Assembly: GCA_958295875.1 (NCBI GenBank)
Contig: OY282379.1
Coordinates: 3,315,046 to 3,379,045, forward strand
Reading direction: 5' to 3'
Source of the DNA: an uncultured Pseudomonadales bacterium
Lineage (GTDB): Bacteria; Pseudomonadota; Gammaproteobacteria; Pseudomonadales; Azotimanducaceae
Length of the DNA stretch: 64,000 nucleotides
Below are positions 18,038-27,417 of the stretch, piece after piece. Within the stretch, counting starts at the first letter, position 1, and every line of letters begins with the position of its first letter. The translations under genes were made by a program, and so were the position numbers. Under the pieces are notes generated by a model. The model saw nothing but the letters and a program-made list of their open reading frames with translations, was not told where the DNA came from and ran no database searches.

Positions 18038-19353
18038 AGCATTGACTCAGCTTCACCTCCACGTCTTGCCTTCACGGGTGAGCAAGACGCGAGAAAGCGC
18101 CCCAAGATTCCAAAGTCTCCAAGATGACATTCGACGGGAACCTCATCGTCATCTTGGCCCTCGACTTCTTCGCCCGAGAGCGCGGAACGGTGGCTTTCAA
18201 GTGTAGAAACACTCTCCTTGGAGCACAGAGGTTGGAACACATCGCCGAGTTCCTTGATTTGTCCACGAGAGCTCCTCTCCCAACGAGATTTACGGCTACC
18301 GACTATGGCCTCATCGCGAGCAAGAACGTTCAAATTCAAGCAGCGTTGGGCCAGTTTTTCGACATGGGGATACGTCGAGAGCTCGTCGTACAGGAGCGCA
18401 TAACACACCGCAGAAGGGTTGGCCCGGAGGCTGTCTGCAATAGCATCGTTGATGTGCTCGTCGGAGAATGAGTAGCCAATCGTAAACAGAGCAGCTGGTC
18501 TCTTGTCGTTTCTAACAAACTCCTTGAGCCGGTCGAGCATCACGAAATAAGGCATGCGCCTGCTCTCTGCATATTTTAGGTGAGAGGGGTGGATGAGCAG
18601 CTGGTCTCCTACGTCATCATCAAGGCTTCGCACAATACTCCTCTGTCCGACGAGCCGCCAGTTGATGGAGCCATGGAGCTTACACACTAAAGCCCATTGA
18701 TCTGGAAAGTCATCCTGTTCTATCGCTTGCTCATGGAAGAACGGTTGATGGGAGCCGATGAAACCGTCGAAGAACGGCACTTGGAGTGCCTCCAAAGCCT
18801 GTTCAACGAGCAGGTCGTAGTTGGTAGTGAAAATGAGTGACCTGTTCGTGCGCTGTCCGATCCATCTAGCCAAATCTTGGTAAGGCGTCGTGAACTCGGG
18901 AAGGGCCCGGTTGACCCTAGCGGAGATGGTCCGGCAGATCCGTTGTTCTAGGTGTTGAAGGTCGGCACGGGAAAAGCCTCGCACGGTGCCGCTGCCAACA
19001 ACAGTGTCCATCCCACGAACCTGAGTTAGCATGTGTTCGATTGTAGGGTTCTGTTGGCCGTCGTCTATTAGCATAGATTTCAGGCGTTGGAGCGTCGCCG
19101 CTAAGTCAGTGCCGGAAGAGGCGTTTACAACCTCGTCGGTGAGCCCTCTTGCGTCGGGGATTAAGGGCGAGCCTTTGATCTTGATCGAGGATGGACAGCC
19201 TGCCCCGAGAAGAAAGCCAATGGGCAGCTTGTCGACTACGAAGATCGCTTGTAGAGTAGCTACGACCTCGGCAAGGCTGTGGGCATCAGATGCCATTTCG
19301 GAGACTGGTGCCATGTCCATGTAGCAGGCTGCGACTAGTGCTCTTAGAGCCAT
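18034..19353 (-). CDS. SIR2-family NADase-like protein of a SIR2-HerA defence system
   Basis: About 439 residues with all sirtuin-type landmarks: PIGFLLGAGCPSS (NAD-binding GAG), LIFTTNYDLLVEQAL, LVCKLHGSINWRL (catalytic His) and LFTIGYSFSDEHIND. Proteins of this SIR2_2 type hydrolyse NAD+ on phage infection and act with HerA. The start is uncertain. The frame is open to 19542, but that would run under the LexA box of the mutasome; ATGs at 19353, 19320 and 19296 are candidates and none has a clear ribosome site. The gene is first in the operon with herA and the KTSC gene, and is divergent from imuA. Confidence 0.9.
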   Translation of the reverse strand: MALRALVAACYMDMAPVSEMASDAHSLAEVVATLQAIFVVDKLPIGFLLGAGCPSSIKIKGSPLIPDARGLTDEVVNASSGTDLAATLQRLKSMLIDDGQQNPTIEHMLTQVRGMDTVVGSGTVRGFSRADLQHLEQRICRTISARVNRALPEFTTPYQDLARWIGQRTNRSLIFTTNYDLLVEQALEALQVPFFDGFIGSHQPFFHEQAIEQDDFPDQWALVCKLHGSINWRLVGQRSIVRSLDDDVGDQLLIHPSHLKYAESRRMPYFVMLDRLKEFVRNDKRPAALFTIGYSFSDEHINDAIADSLRANPSAVCYALLYDELSTYPHVEKLAQRCLNLNVLARDEAIVGSRKSRWERSSRGQIKELGDVFQPLCSKESVSTLESHRSALSGEEVEGQDDDEVPVECHLGDFGILGRFLASCSPVKARRGGEAESML

Positions 19354-19530
19354 GCATGACCATATCACAGAGCGGAACGCACCGCGGCGTAGGGGCCGCA
19401 TCGGCGGGGATGGCATCCGAACCGGCAAGGGACAGCAGACGGCTAGCCTCGCGAAGGCGCTTCCATCCCCGCGTTCGTCCGGTAAATCGGGCCACTTTCC
19501 GCTTCGCGTTGACAGATCCTGCCCTCTTGA

Positions 19531-19550
19531 TACTGTAATCACATACAGTT
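19531..19550. promoter_or_regulatory. LexA (SOS) box upstream of imuA
   Basis: CTGTAATCACATACAG at 19533-19548 is an exact CTGT-N8-ACAG core, within TACTG...CAGTT, matching the proteobacterial LexA consensus. It lies 34 bp before the imuA start and about 180 bp before the SIR2 start. imuA-imuB-dnaE2 cassettes are classically LexA-repressed, so the site very likely puts the mutasome under SOS control. Whether SIR2-HerA also responds is open. Confidence 0.9.
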
Positions 19551-19582
19551 AACCTGACGGGCCCGTTGGGAATGGGCTTGTC

Positions 19583-20449
19583 ATGGCTGCTGCCCCGGCC
19601 GCCTCGTCGCGCTATGCCGTCGCGCTGGACGGAACGCCCGTGCGCCGCGCCGGCGACATGACGGCGCTCTTGAGCCATCCGCATCTTTGGCGGGCGCGGC
19701 ATCTGCCCAACGAGCCAGGGCGCTCGGGCCATGCCACCGGGTTTGCGGCGTTGGATGACGCGCTGCATGATGGCGGTTGGCCCGTCGCTGGCCTCATGGA
19801 ACTGCTGTGCGCAACGCACGGCGTCGGCGAGTTGCGTCTCTTGATGCCGGCGTTGGCGCGGCTCAGCCAAGCCGAAGCGCGTTGGATCGTGTGGGTCGCG
19901 CCGCCCTTCCTGCCCTATGCGCCGGCGCTTCTTGAGGCGGGCGTCATGCCCGGCAAGGTGTTGTTGGTGCGCCCGCAATGCCAGCGCGATGCCTTGTGGG
20001 CTGCGGAAAAGGCGCTCAAGAGCGGGGCCGCTTGCGCCGTTCTCGCGTGGCTCGCTGAGCCGTCCCTTGAGGTACACGCGCTGCGGCGCCTGCAATTGGC
20101 CGCGCAGGAAGGCCAGGCTTGGGGGACGCTGTTTCGTCCGGTGGCCGCAGCCAATCGGTCATCGATGGCCGAGTTGCGCATCTTGGTCGAAAGCGAACGC
20201 AGCCAAACGTGCGACAGGCTGGCTTTCTCTGTGCTCAAACGGCGCGGTGGCTGGGCCGGCGCGCGCACGGCGCTCAAGGTTGGCCAAGCCCCCATCCGCC
20301 ACGGGCGGGAGCGCTTCAAGGAGCGTCTCGCCAAGTGGCTTGGCACAAGGCGCTCGGCCAGCACGGCGCTAGCTGACAATGCCGCATCCAATCGCGGTGC
20401 TGGCGTGCGTGGTGATGGCACGACCGACGCCGTGGATGAGTGCCCATAG
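19583..20449 (+). CDS. imuA: ImuA, RecA-like mutasome protein
   Basis: A 288-residue ImuA (SulA/RecA-like) protein, first gene of the SOS-induced translesion cassette. After an N-terminal leader, GFAALDDALHDGGWPVAGLMELL (residues ~55-77) is the degenerate RecA-like P-loop region typical of ImuA, where the GKS/T of a true Walker A is missing. ImuA is thought to modulate RecA and support DnaE2-ImuB synthesis over damaged templates. It lies directly downstream of the LexA box, and its stop is 3 bases before the imuB ATG. Confidence 0.92.
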   Translation: MAAAPAASSRYAVALDGTPVRRAGDMTALLSHPHLWRARHLPNEPGRSGHATGFAALDDALHDGGWPVAGLMELLCATHGVGELRLLMPALARLSQAEARWIVWVAPPFLPYAPALLEAGVMPGKVLLVRPQCQRDALWAAEKALKSGAACAVLAWLAEPSLEVHALRRLQLAAQEGQAWGTLFRPVAAANRSSMAELRILVESERSQTCDRLAFSVLKRRGGWAGARTALKVGQAPIRHGRERFKERLAKWLGTRRSASTALADNAASNRGAGVRGDGTTDAVDECP

Positions 20450-20451
20450 CC

Positions 20452-21957
20452 ATGTGGTTCGGCGTGCGTTTTCCGGCCATGGGCCTCGAGTTGTTCGAGC
20501 GCCGCCAGCCGGCTGGAAACACAACGCCGGCTGTGCTCATGGAAGACGGCCGGGTGCTGCTGGCGAACGCCGCGGCGCAAGCGGCCGGCGTCACGCCCGG
20601 TGCCAGCCTCGCCACGGCCCTCAGCATCGTCGGCCACCTCAAACATTTCGAGCGGGACACCTCCGAGGAGCGCAAGCGCCTGCGCCATCTGGCGGAAGCG
20701 GCGTACCGCCACACCCCATGCGCGAGCCTGTGCGAGCCAGACAGCCTCGTGTTGGACATCGGCGCCAGCCTCAATCTATTCGGTGGCGTGGCGGCGCTGG
20801 CAGGAGAGTTGGATGCACTGTTCCAACGGTTGCAACACGTTTCCCGCATCGCCTTCGCAGCCACCCCGGCAGCGGCGCTGGCCCTCGCCCACGCGGATGA
20901 AGCGTTTGACTTGGCGGGCGTCGCGCCGGGCGAGCAAGGCATTGCCGGCGCCATCGCGCACAGCCGCGCAGCATTGCGCCGCGCCTCCTTGGGCTGCGCT
21001 GCCCTTGATGCGCGCGACATCGAGCGCCTTGCAGACATGGGCATCTTCAGCATCGGCCAGTTGTTGGATTTGCCGCGGAACGAACTCGGCGCGCGCTTTG
21101 GCTCGGCATTGCAGGATTATCTCGCCCGGCTCGTTGGCGCAGCGCCGGACCCGCGTGTGCCCGTCACGCCGCGGGAGCGGTTCGCATCGGCCATTCACTT
21201 GGTGGAATCCGTTTCCAACAAGGCGGCGCTGCGCTTTCCCATGCGCCGCCTCGCCGCGGAAATGGCAGCTTGGCTGCAGGCGCGGCAACTCGGTGCCCTG
21301 CGGCTGGCGTGGCGTTTCGAGCCGTTGCTTGGGGGCGCGGCGCTGGTTGAGGCGCGGTTCGCGGATGCCCGCACAGACGCCAAGGGCCTCTTGGAAGTGA
21401 GCTGGCTCAAGCTGGCCAGCGCCACATTGCCAGACGATGTGATGAGCGTGCGGCTGCGCGCCGTGGACGTGGCGCCGCTCACGGCTGCCAGCGACAGCTT
21501 GTTTGGCCCGGCGGCGGCCGCATCCACCGCGCCGCTCGCGTTGGTGGACGCGCTGGCGGCGCGGCTTGGCGATGGCGCGGTGCTGGGGCTCAACGCCGTG
21601 GACGACCATCGCCCGGAGTTCGCATGGGCGTCGCGGTCTCCGGGCAGCGCATGGCGCGGGCGGAACAACACCGCCCCGAAGGCCTTGCGGCGCCCGCTCT
21701 GGCTGCTTGAGGCGCCGCGGCCGGTGGCGCTCGGGCAACTCCGGCTGTTGAGCGGCCCGGAACGCATTGAGTCTGGCTGGTGGGGCAACTCGGTTGCCAG
21801 GGATTACTACGTCGCCGTCGGCGCGGATGGCGCCCAGCTCTGGGTGTTCCGCGAGCGCGCGATGGACGCCACACACGGCTTTGGCAGGCATTTGCCCCCT
21901 GCCGCCGAAACTGGCGACGCTGCGCAGCGCTGGTTCCTACATGGCTATTTCGCCTGA
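20452..21957 (+). CDS. imuB: ImuB, catalytically inactive Y-family polymerase homologue
   Basis: A 501-residue Y-family (DinB/UmuC-like) protein acting as the hub of the mutasome, bringing DnaE2 to the beta clamp. The N-terminus MWFGVRFPAMGLELFERRQ lacks the first catalytic Asp. The LVLDIGASLNLFGG segment lacks the second acidic pair, as is normal for ImuB. The C-terminal region is the usual little-finger and clamp/partner-binding extension. I use the ATG at 20452; a GTG four codons earlier overlaps imuA. The 3' end overlaps the chosen dnaE2 start by 17 bp, indicating a coupled operon. Confidence 0.93.
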   Translation: MWFGVRFPAMGLELFERRQPAGNTTPAVLMEDGRVLLANAAAQAAGVTPGASLATALSIVGHLKHFERDTSEERKRLRHLAEAAYRHTPCASLCEPDSLVLDIGASLNLFGGVAALAGELDALFQRLQHVSRIAFAATPAAALALAHADEAFDLAGVAPGEQGIAGAIAHSRAALRRASLGCAALDARDIERLADMGIFSIGQLLDLPRNELGARFGSALQDYLARLVGAAPDPRVPVTPRERFASAIHLVESVSNKAALRFPMRRLAAEMAAWLQARQLGALRLAWRFEPLLGGAALVEARFADARTDAKGLLEVSWLKLASATLPDDVMSVRLRAVDVAPLTAASDSLFGPAAAASTAPLALVDALAARLGDGAVLGLNAVDDHRPEFAWASRSPGSAWRGRNNTAPKALRRPLWLLEAPRPVALGQLRLLSGPERIESGWWGNSVARDYYVAVGADGAQLWVFRERAMDATHGFGRHLPPAAETGDAAQRWFLHGYFA

Positions 21958-24900
21958 GCGCAAGCAACCGATGCCGGCCGCCGCCTTCGCGGAGTTGCAC
22001 GCCGTGTCGAACTTCTCGTTCCTGCGTGGCGCTTCGCATCCAGAGGAACTGGTGGAACGGGCATGGCAGCTTGGCTATGCCGCCATCGCCATCACGGATG
22101 AATGTTCCGTGTCCGGCGTGGTGCGGGCGCATGTCGCTGCGAAATCTTGCAACGAGGAAAGCGAACGGAGCGGCCGTGCGGGCATCAAGCTCATCGTCGG
22201 CGCTGAGTTTCGCCTTGCCGAAGGCGTCCATATCGTGCTGTTGGCGCCGAACCGCCGTGCTTATGGGCAGCTTTGCGAACTCATCACGCTTGGCCGGCGG
22301 CGCAGCCCGAAGGGCGCTTACTCATTGCAAATGAATGATCTGCAAGGTGCTGTCGATGCGTGTCTTGCACTCTGGATGCCAGCGCTCAAGCCCATTTCGG
22401 AACTCCTTGAGGAAGGCCGCCGCTTGCAGGCGCTGCTGCCGAATCTGCGCTTGACGCTGGAAATGGCCCTCGAACCCTTCGATGTGGATAAAGCCGCCCA
22501 TGTGCTGGTGCTCGCCTCGCGCCTCCGCTTGCCCATCGTCGCCAGCAACGATGTCCACATGCATGTGCCGGAGCGCAAGCCCTTGCAGGACGTCCTCACC
22601 GCCATCCGCGAACGCGCGACGGTGGCGGAACTCGGCAGCTTGGCGCAATCGAACTGCGAACGCTATCTGCGCCCCCTGCCCCGCTTGGCGGAGCTTTACC
22701 CAGAGGAGCTGCTTGCCGAAACCATCGCAGTGGCGCAAGCGTGCGATTTCTCCTTGGATGCGCTGCGTTACGAATATCCAGAGGAGGTGGTGCCGGCCGG
22801 CGTGGCGCCGGGTGCCTATTTGCGCCAGCTTGTCTTCGCCGGCGCCAAGGAGCGGTGGCCAGACGGCGCGCCGGAAGCGGTGGCAACGTTGCTGGAGAAG
22901 GAGCTCAAGCTCATCGGCGAGCTTGCCTATGAGCATTACTTCCTCACCGTTTACGACATTGCCCGGCAAGCGCGGGAACTCGGCATCTTGTGCCAGGGCC
23001 GCGGCTCCGCGGCGAACTCGGCAGTGTGCTACTGCCTGCATGTGACGGAAGTGGACCCATCGCGCCAGCACGTTTTGTTCGAGCGTTTCATTTCCAAAGA
23101 GCGCCACGAGCCGCCAGACATCGACATCGACTTTGAGCATGAGCGGCGCGAGGAAATCATCCAGTACATCTATGGGCGCTACGGGCGGGAGCGCGCGGCG
23201 TTGGCTGCCACGCTCATCACCTACCGTCCGCGCAGCGCCATCCGAGACGTCGGCGGCGCCTTGGGGCTGGATGTTGGCATGCTCGACGGATTGGCGAAAT
23301 CCATGGCGTGGTGGGATGGCCGCGAGGCCATCGAGGAGCGCCTCGCCGCCGCCGGCATGGATCCGCACAGCCTCGTCGCCCGGCAATTCTTTGCCTTGGT
23401 GAACGAGGTGCTCGGCTTTCCGCGGCATCTTTCGCAGCATGTCGGCGGCTTTGTGATTGCCCGCGGTTCCCTGTCGCAGCTAGTTCCCATCGAGAACGCA
23501 GCCATGCCAGAACGCACCGTCATCCAATGGGACAAGGACGATTTAGAGTCTTTGGGCTTATTGAAGGTGGATGTGCTGGGGCTCGGCATGCTCACGGCAA
23601 TTCGGAAAACCTTGGCCCTCGCCAATGACTTTGAGCGCCGCCACGGCAACCCGGCGGCGGCCGGCCTCACTGTGGAGAACATTCCGGCGGAAGACCCAGA
23701 CACCTACGCAATGCTGCAGCGGGGAGACAGCGTTGGCGTGTTCCAAGTGGAATCCCGCGCGCAAATGGCCATGTTGCCGCGGCTGCGCCCAGAGTGCTTT
23801 TACGATTTGGTGATTGAAGTGGCCATCGTGCGCCCAGGGCCGATTCAGGGCGATATGGTTCACCCCTACCTGCGTCGGCGCCGCGGCGAGGAACCCATCA
23901 GCTACACCAACGATGCAGTGCGCAAGGCGCTGGGCCGCACCTTGGGCGTGCCGATCTTCCAAGAACAGGTGATCGAACTCGCCATGACCGCGGCCGGCTT
24001 CACCGGTGGCGAGGCGGATCAGCTGCGCCGCGCCATGGCCGCTTGGCGCCGCCGCGGCGGGCTCGAGCGTTTCGAGCAGAAGCTCATCAACGGCATGTTG
24101 GAACGCGGCCACGAGCGGGAGTTCGCCGAGCGCGTGTTCCGGCAGATCAAGGGCTTCGGGGAATATGGCTTCCCGGAATCCCACGCGGCGAGCTTCGCGC
24201 TGCTGGTGTATCAATCGGCGTGGCTGAAGCGCCACGCGACCAGCGCGTTCTACTGCGGGCTGTTGAACAGTTTGCCGATGGGCTTCTACAGCCCTTCGCA
24301 ACTCTTGCAGGACGCGGCGGCGCATGGCGTGGAGGCGCGCGACGCGGACGTGCAGGCGAGTGGTTGGGATTACCGTTTGGAACCCGCGCAGCGGGAGCGC
24401 AAAGCCGTTGGCCGGCTGTGCTTCCAAGGGGCCGAGGCGCCGCCGGCCATTCGCATCGGCCTGCGGCAGATCAAGGGGATTGCCGAGGAAGCGGCGCATC
24501 GCATCGCCGCCGCGCAGCCTTTTCGGGATGTGGGCGATCTTGGCCGCCGGGCTGGCCTGGACAAAGGAGAACTCAAGTTCCTAGCCCGCGCCGGCGCGCT
24601 CAAGGGGCTTGCTGGGCATCGCCACCAAGCGCATTGGGACGCCGCCGGCGTGGACGACCCAAGCGCGATGTGGCGCGCCGCGGACGCCCATGCGCCGTAT
24701 CGCACCCAAGCGCGCTTGCCAAGCCCCAGCCCCGGCGATGATCTGATCGCAGACTACCGCTATCTGGGCCTCACCACCGGCCCGCACCCGATGGCGATGC
24801 TGCGCGAAGACGCTGCGTTGCGCACCTGCCTCACCGCCACCGATCTGCTCGATTGCCCGACGCGTCGGTTCGTGAAGGTGGCTGGCGTCGTTACTTGCAG

Positions 24901-25171
24901 GCAGCGCCCCGGCACGGCCACCGGCGTGATCTTCATGACCCTTGAGGACGAAACGGGCAACAGCAACATCGTGATTTGGAACACGGTGCTGCAACGTTAT
25001 CGCGCCGCGTTGCTGCAAGGCCGGCTGCTGGCGATCAAGGGCACCGTGGAGCGGGACGCCGAGGTGGTGCATGTGATTGCCGGCCATGTGGAAGACCTGA
25101 CGGACAAGCTCATTGGGCTGTCGGCGCGGCCGGATGTGGGCACGTCATTCCGCAGCCGGAACTTCCATTGA
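21941..25171 (+). CDS. dnaE2: Error-prone DNA polymerase III alpha subunit
   Basis: A 1076-residue C-family polymerase that performs mutagenic translesion synthesis after DNA damage. It opens with the PHP domain (AELHAVSNFSFLRGASHPEEL, ITDECSVSGVVRAH). The polymerase core carries LCQGRGSAANSAVCY and PPDIDIDFEHERR, whose acidic residues are catalytic, and a C-terminal OB-fold (VAGVVTCRQRPGTATGVIFMTLEDETG) follows. The length and the missing C-terminal tau-binding tail fit DnaE2. The frame is open far upstream inside imuB; the ATG at 21941 gives a short overlap, and the ATG at 21971 just past the imuB stop is an alternative. Confidence 0.95.
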   Translation: MAISPERKQPMPAAAFAELHAVSNFSFLRGASHPEELVERAWQLGYAAIAITDECSVSGVVRAHVAAKSCNEESERSGRAGIKLIVGAEFRLAEGVHIVLLAPNRRAYGQLCELITLGRRRSPKGAYSLQMNDLQGAVDACLALWMPALKPISELLEEGRRLQALLPNLRLTLEMALEPFDVDKAAHVLVLASRLRLPIVASNDVHMHVPERKPLQDVLTAIRERATVAELGSLAQSNCERYLRPLPRLAELYPEELLAETIAVAQACDFSLDALRYEYPEEVVPAGVAPGAYLRQLVFAGAKERWPDGAPEAVATLLEKELKLIGELAYEHYFLTVYDIARQARELGILCQGRGSAANSAVCYCLHVTEVDPSRQHVLFERFISKERHEPPDIDIDFEHERREEIIQYIYGRYGRERAALAATLITYRPRSAIRDVGGALGLDVGMLDGLAKSMAWWDGREAIEERLAAAGMDPHSLVARQFFALVNEVLGFPRHLSQHVGGFVIARGSLSQLVPIENAAMPERTVIQWDKDDLESLGLLKVDVLGLGMLTAIRKTLALANDFERRHGNPAAAGLTVENIPAEDPDTYAMLQRGDSVGVFQVESRAQMAMLPRLRPECFYDLVIEVAIVRPGPIQGDMVHPYLRRRRGEEPISYTNDAVRKALGRTLGVPIFQEQVIELAMTAAGFTGGEADQLRRAMAAWRRRGGLERFEQKLINGMLERGHEREFAERVFRQIKGFGEYGFPESHAASFALLVYQSAWLKRHATSAFYCGLLNSLPMGFYSPSQLLQDAAAHGVEARDADVQASGWDYRLEPAQRERKAVGRLCFQGAEAPPAIRIGLRQIKGIAEEAAHRIAAAQPFRDVGDLGRRAGLDKGELKFLARAGALKGLAGHRHQAHWDAAGVDDPSAMWRAADAHAPYRTQARLPSPSPGDDLIADYRYLGLTTGPHPMAMLREDAALRTCLTATDLLDCPTRRFVKVAGVVTCRQRPGTATGVIFMTLEDETGNSNIVIWNTVLQRYRAALLQGRLLAIKGTVERDAEVVHVIAGHVEDLTDKLIGLSARPDVGTSFRSRNFH

Positions 25172-25382
25172 TGCGACTTGACGCCGCCACAAGGCAGACT
25201 ACCGTAGGCACTTTACTTGACGCGGTGGCTGAAGCGCCGTGCGCGACCCGCTCGGAACGGGGTGCCGGCGCCATGAGCGCGGGGCGCTGGGGCCGCGTGT
25301 GGCAGCGTTGGATGGGGCTAAGCGGCTTGGTCGCCAAGCGTTGCAGCCAAACATCGGCGCAGGGCCGCCGGCGAGGTGAACA

Positions 25383-26402
25383 ATGCGGGTGCTCGTGACA
25401 GGCGCGGCTGGATTCATCGGCTCCTTCGTGGCGCAGCGGCTGCTTGAACGGGGCGACGCCGTGATCGGCTTCGATAACCTGAACGCCTACTACGACGTGG
25501 CGTTGAAGGCAGCCCGGCTCGCTCGCCTGCAACGCCATGACGCCTTCGAGTTCGTGCGCGGGGACTTGTGTGATCGTGCGGCGGTGGCGGCACTCTTCGA
25601 GCGGCGCCCAGAGCGCATCGTGCATCTGGCGGCGCAGGCCGGCGTGCGCCACTCGCTGGACAATCCGGGTGCCTATGTCCAATCCAACGTGGTTGGGTTT
25701 CTCAACCTGCTTGAGGCGGCGCGGGAGGCGGGCACGGAGCATCTTGTGTACGCCTCGACGAGCTCCGTTTACGGCAACCATGCCAAACTGCCCTATGCCG
25801 TTGGCGACGGCGCAGACCACCCGCTGAGCCTGTACGCGGCCACCAAGAAATCCAACGAAATGATGGCCCACGCCTATAGCCACCTGTTCGGCATGCCCAC
25901 CACCGGCTTGCGTTTTTTCACGGTGTACGGGCCATGGGGGCGGCCAGACATGGCGCTCTGCGTGTTCGCCAAGCGGATGCTCGCCGGGCAGCCCATCGAC
26001 GTGTTCAACCGCGGGCGCCACACGCGGGACTTCACTTACATCGACGACGCCGCGGACGCTGTCGTGCGCATCTTGGACCGCCCCGCCGCCCCGCACGCGG
26101 ATTTCGAACCCGCCGCGCCGAACCCCGCGATCTCCTCGGCCCCTTACCGCCTCCACAACGTCGGCGGCGGCGCACCCACGGACCTCATGCGGTGCATCGC
26201 GCTCTTGGAGGCGGCGCTCGGCGTGAAGGCCAAGAAGCGGCTCCTGCCGGCGCAACCGGGAGACGTGCCCGACACCGCCGCGGACGCGGCCACGCTAGTG
26301 GACGCAACAGGCTGGCAACCCACAACGACCATCGAACAAGGCATCGCGCGCTTCGCCGATTGGTACATGGCTCACTACGGGGCGGGCGGGGCTGACGAAT
26401 GA
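25383..26402 (+). CDS. UDP-glucuronate 4-epimerase-like NAD-dependent epimerase
   Basis: A 339-residue extended short-chain dehydrogenase. The nucleotide motif VTGAAGFIGSFVAQRL is at residues 5-20, the start FDNLNAYYDVALKAARL is characteristic of the CapI/GAE-type UDP-glucuronate 4-epimerases, and the catalytic Ser and YxxxK are in STSSVYGNH and YAATKKSNE. It would convert UDP-glucuronate to UDP-galacturonate, which joins it to the UDP-glucose dehydrogenase at 14292-15632. Its stop overlaps the AlkB-like start by 4 bp. The assignment to GlcA epimerase rather than another sugar epimerase rests on the N-terminal signature. Confidence 0.9.
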   Translation: MRVLVTGAAGFIGSFVAQRLLERGDAVIGFDNLNAYYDVALKAARLARLQRHDAFEFVRGDLCDRAAVAALFERRPERIVHLAAQAGVRHSLDNPGAYVQSNVVGFLNLLEAAREAGTEHLVYASTSSVYGNHAKLPYAVGDGADHPLSLYAATKKSNEMMAHAYSHLFGMPTTGLRFFTVYGPWGRPDMALCVFAKRMLAGQPIDVFNRGRHTRDFTYIDDAADAVVRILDRPAAPHADFEPAAPNPAISSAPYRLHNVGGGAPTDLMRCIALLEAALGVKAKKRLLPAQPGDVPDTAADAATLVDATGWQPTTTIEQGIARFADWYMAHYGAGGADE

Positions 26403-27046
26403 CCCAAGACCTATTCGGGCTGCCCAACATTGACGACGCGGACACCGCCATCCCCGGCTTCACTTACCAACCAAACTTCCTAGACGAGGAAGACGAACAA
26501 CGCCTAGTCGAATGGATCGACAGGCAAGAGTGGAGCAGCGCACTGAGAAGACGTGTGCAGCACTATGGCTGGCGCTACGATTACAAAGCTCGTGAGGTGA
26601 ACTCATCGATGCGCCTTGGTGAACTGCCGGCACCACTTGCGGAGCTGGCACAGCGCCTCTACGACCGAGGGCTTGTGCCGCAGATGCCCGATCAGGCCAT
26701 CGTCAACGAATACGAGGCAAATCAGGGCATCACCCCACACGCCGACGCTCCAAGTTTCGCCGATGGCATCGCGACGATCAGCTTGCTGGAGTCTTGGGAG
26801 ATGAACTTCCACCCTCCCAACAAAGGTGGCGGGGGCAGAGTGGGCAACAAAGTGCCGCGGCTGCTCGAACGACGGAGCGTTGCGGTCTTGCAAGGCGAGG
26901 CAAGGTGGAAGTGGAAGCACGAGATCGTCAAACGAACGTCGGATCCATACGTTGACCGGGGCAAGCGCCGCAGGCGCGACCGCAACCGCCGCATCTCACT
27001 GACGTTCCGGAAAGTCCGGCCGTCCGCGGGGCAGGCAAGCCAGTAG
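26399..27046 (+). CDS. AlkB-like 2-oxoglutarate/Fe(II) dioxygenase
   Basis: A 215-residue protein of the AlkB family, which removes alkyl groups from nucleic acids (or protein targets) using 2-oxoglutarate and iron. The iron ligands appear as GITPHADAP (His114, Asp116) and KWKHEIVKR (His174), and the 2-oxoglutarate Arg lies in RNRRISLTFRKVRP. The NEYEANQGI segment is typical. It is short and closest in style to ALKBH8/eukaryote-like AlkB relatives rather than E. coli AlkB. The start overlaps the epimerase stop (ATGA). It is the last gene before the tRNA-Ser where the island begins. Confidence 0.88.
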   Translation: MTQDLFGLPNIDDADTAIPGFTYQPNFLDEEDEQRLVEWIDRQEWSSALRRRVQHYGWRYDYKAREVNSSMRLGELPAPLAELAQRLYDRGLVPQMPDQAIVNEYEANQGITPHADAPSFADGIATISLLESWEMNFHPPNKGGGGRVGNKVPRLLERRSVAVLQGEARWKWKHEIVKRTSDPYVDRGKRRRRDRNRRISLTFRKVRPSAGQASQ

Positions 27047-27271
27047 TCAGCCATCGTCGTCTCGCCAATTCCAACCGACTTGATCTCCGAAGGGTCTCTT
27101 CTTGGGGCGGCTTGGGGACGGCGGCGTTGTGGCAGGATGCGGCGGTGACGGCCGGTTGGGGGCCGCGCCCGGCGGCTCGGCTGATGGAGCGTCGCTCCCG
27201 CCGGCACCGCTATCGCGCCAACCAAGGGGTGTATGATCGAAAGCCAAGCGATGCAGATGCCAAGCGCCGCC

Positions 27272-27360
27272 GGAGGGGTGGCTGAGTGGTCTAAAGCGCT
27301 GGTCTTGAAAACCAGAGGGGTTTACCGCCCCCCAGGGTTCGAATCCCTGCCCCTCCGCCA
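27272..27360 (+). tRNA. tRNA-Ser (anticodon TGA)
   Basis: An 89-base gene with acceptor arms GGAGGGG (27272-27278) and CCCCTCC, an anticodon stem CTGGT/ACCAG around the loop CTTGAAA (anticodon TGA at 27306-27308), a long variable arm as expected for tRNA-Ser, the T-loop GGGTTCGAATCCC, and an encoded 3' CCA. The 3' end is also the candidate attachment site of the island to the right. Confidence 0.97.
27347..27360 (+). other. Candidate attachment repeat at tRNA-Ser 3' end
   Basis: CTGCCCCTCCGCCA, the last 14 bases of the tRNA gene. A 13/14 copy in the same orientation is at 42980-42993, just past the integrase gene start. This fits integration at a tRNA 3' end that leaves the gene intact. Confidence 0.45.
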
Positions 27361-27417
27361 CTATGACTCCATATCTTATTGATTTCATTGGGCTTTATGG
27401 ATTTTTCAAGCATCCAT

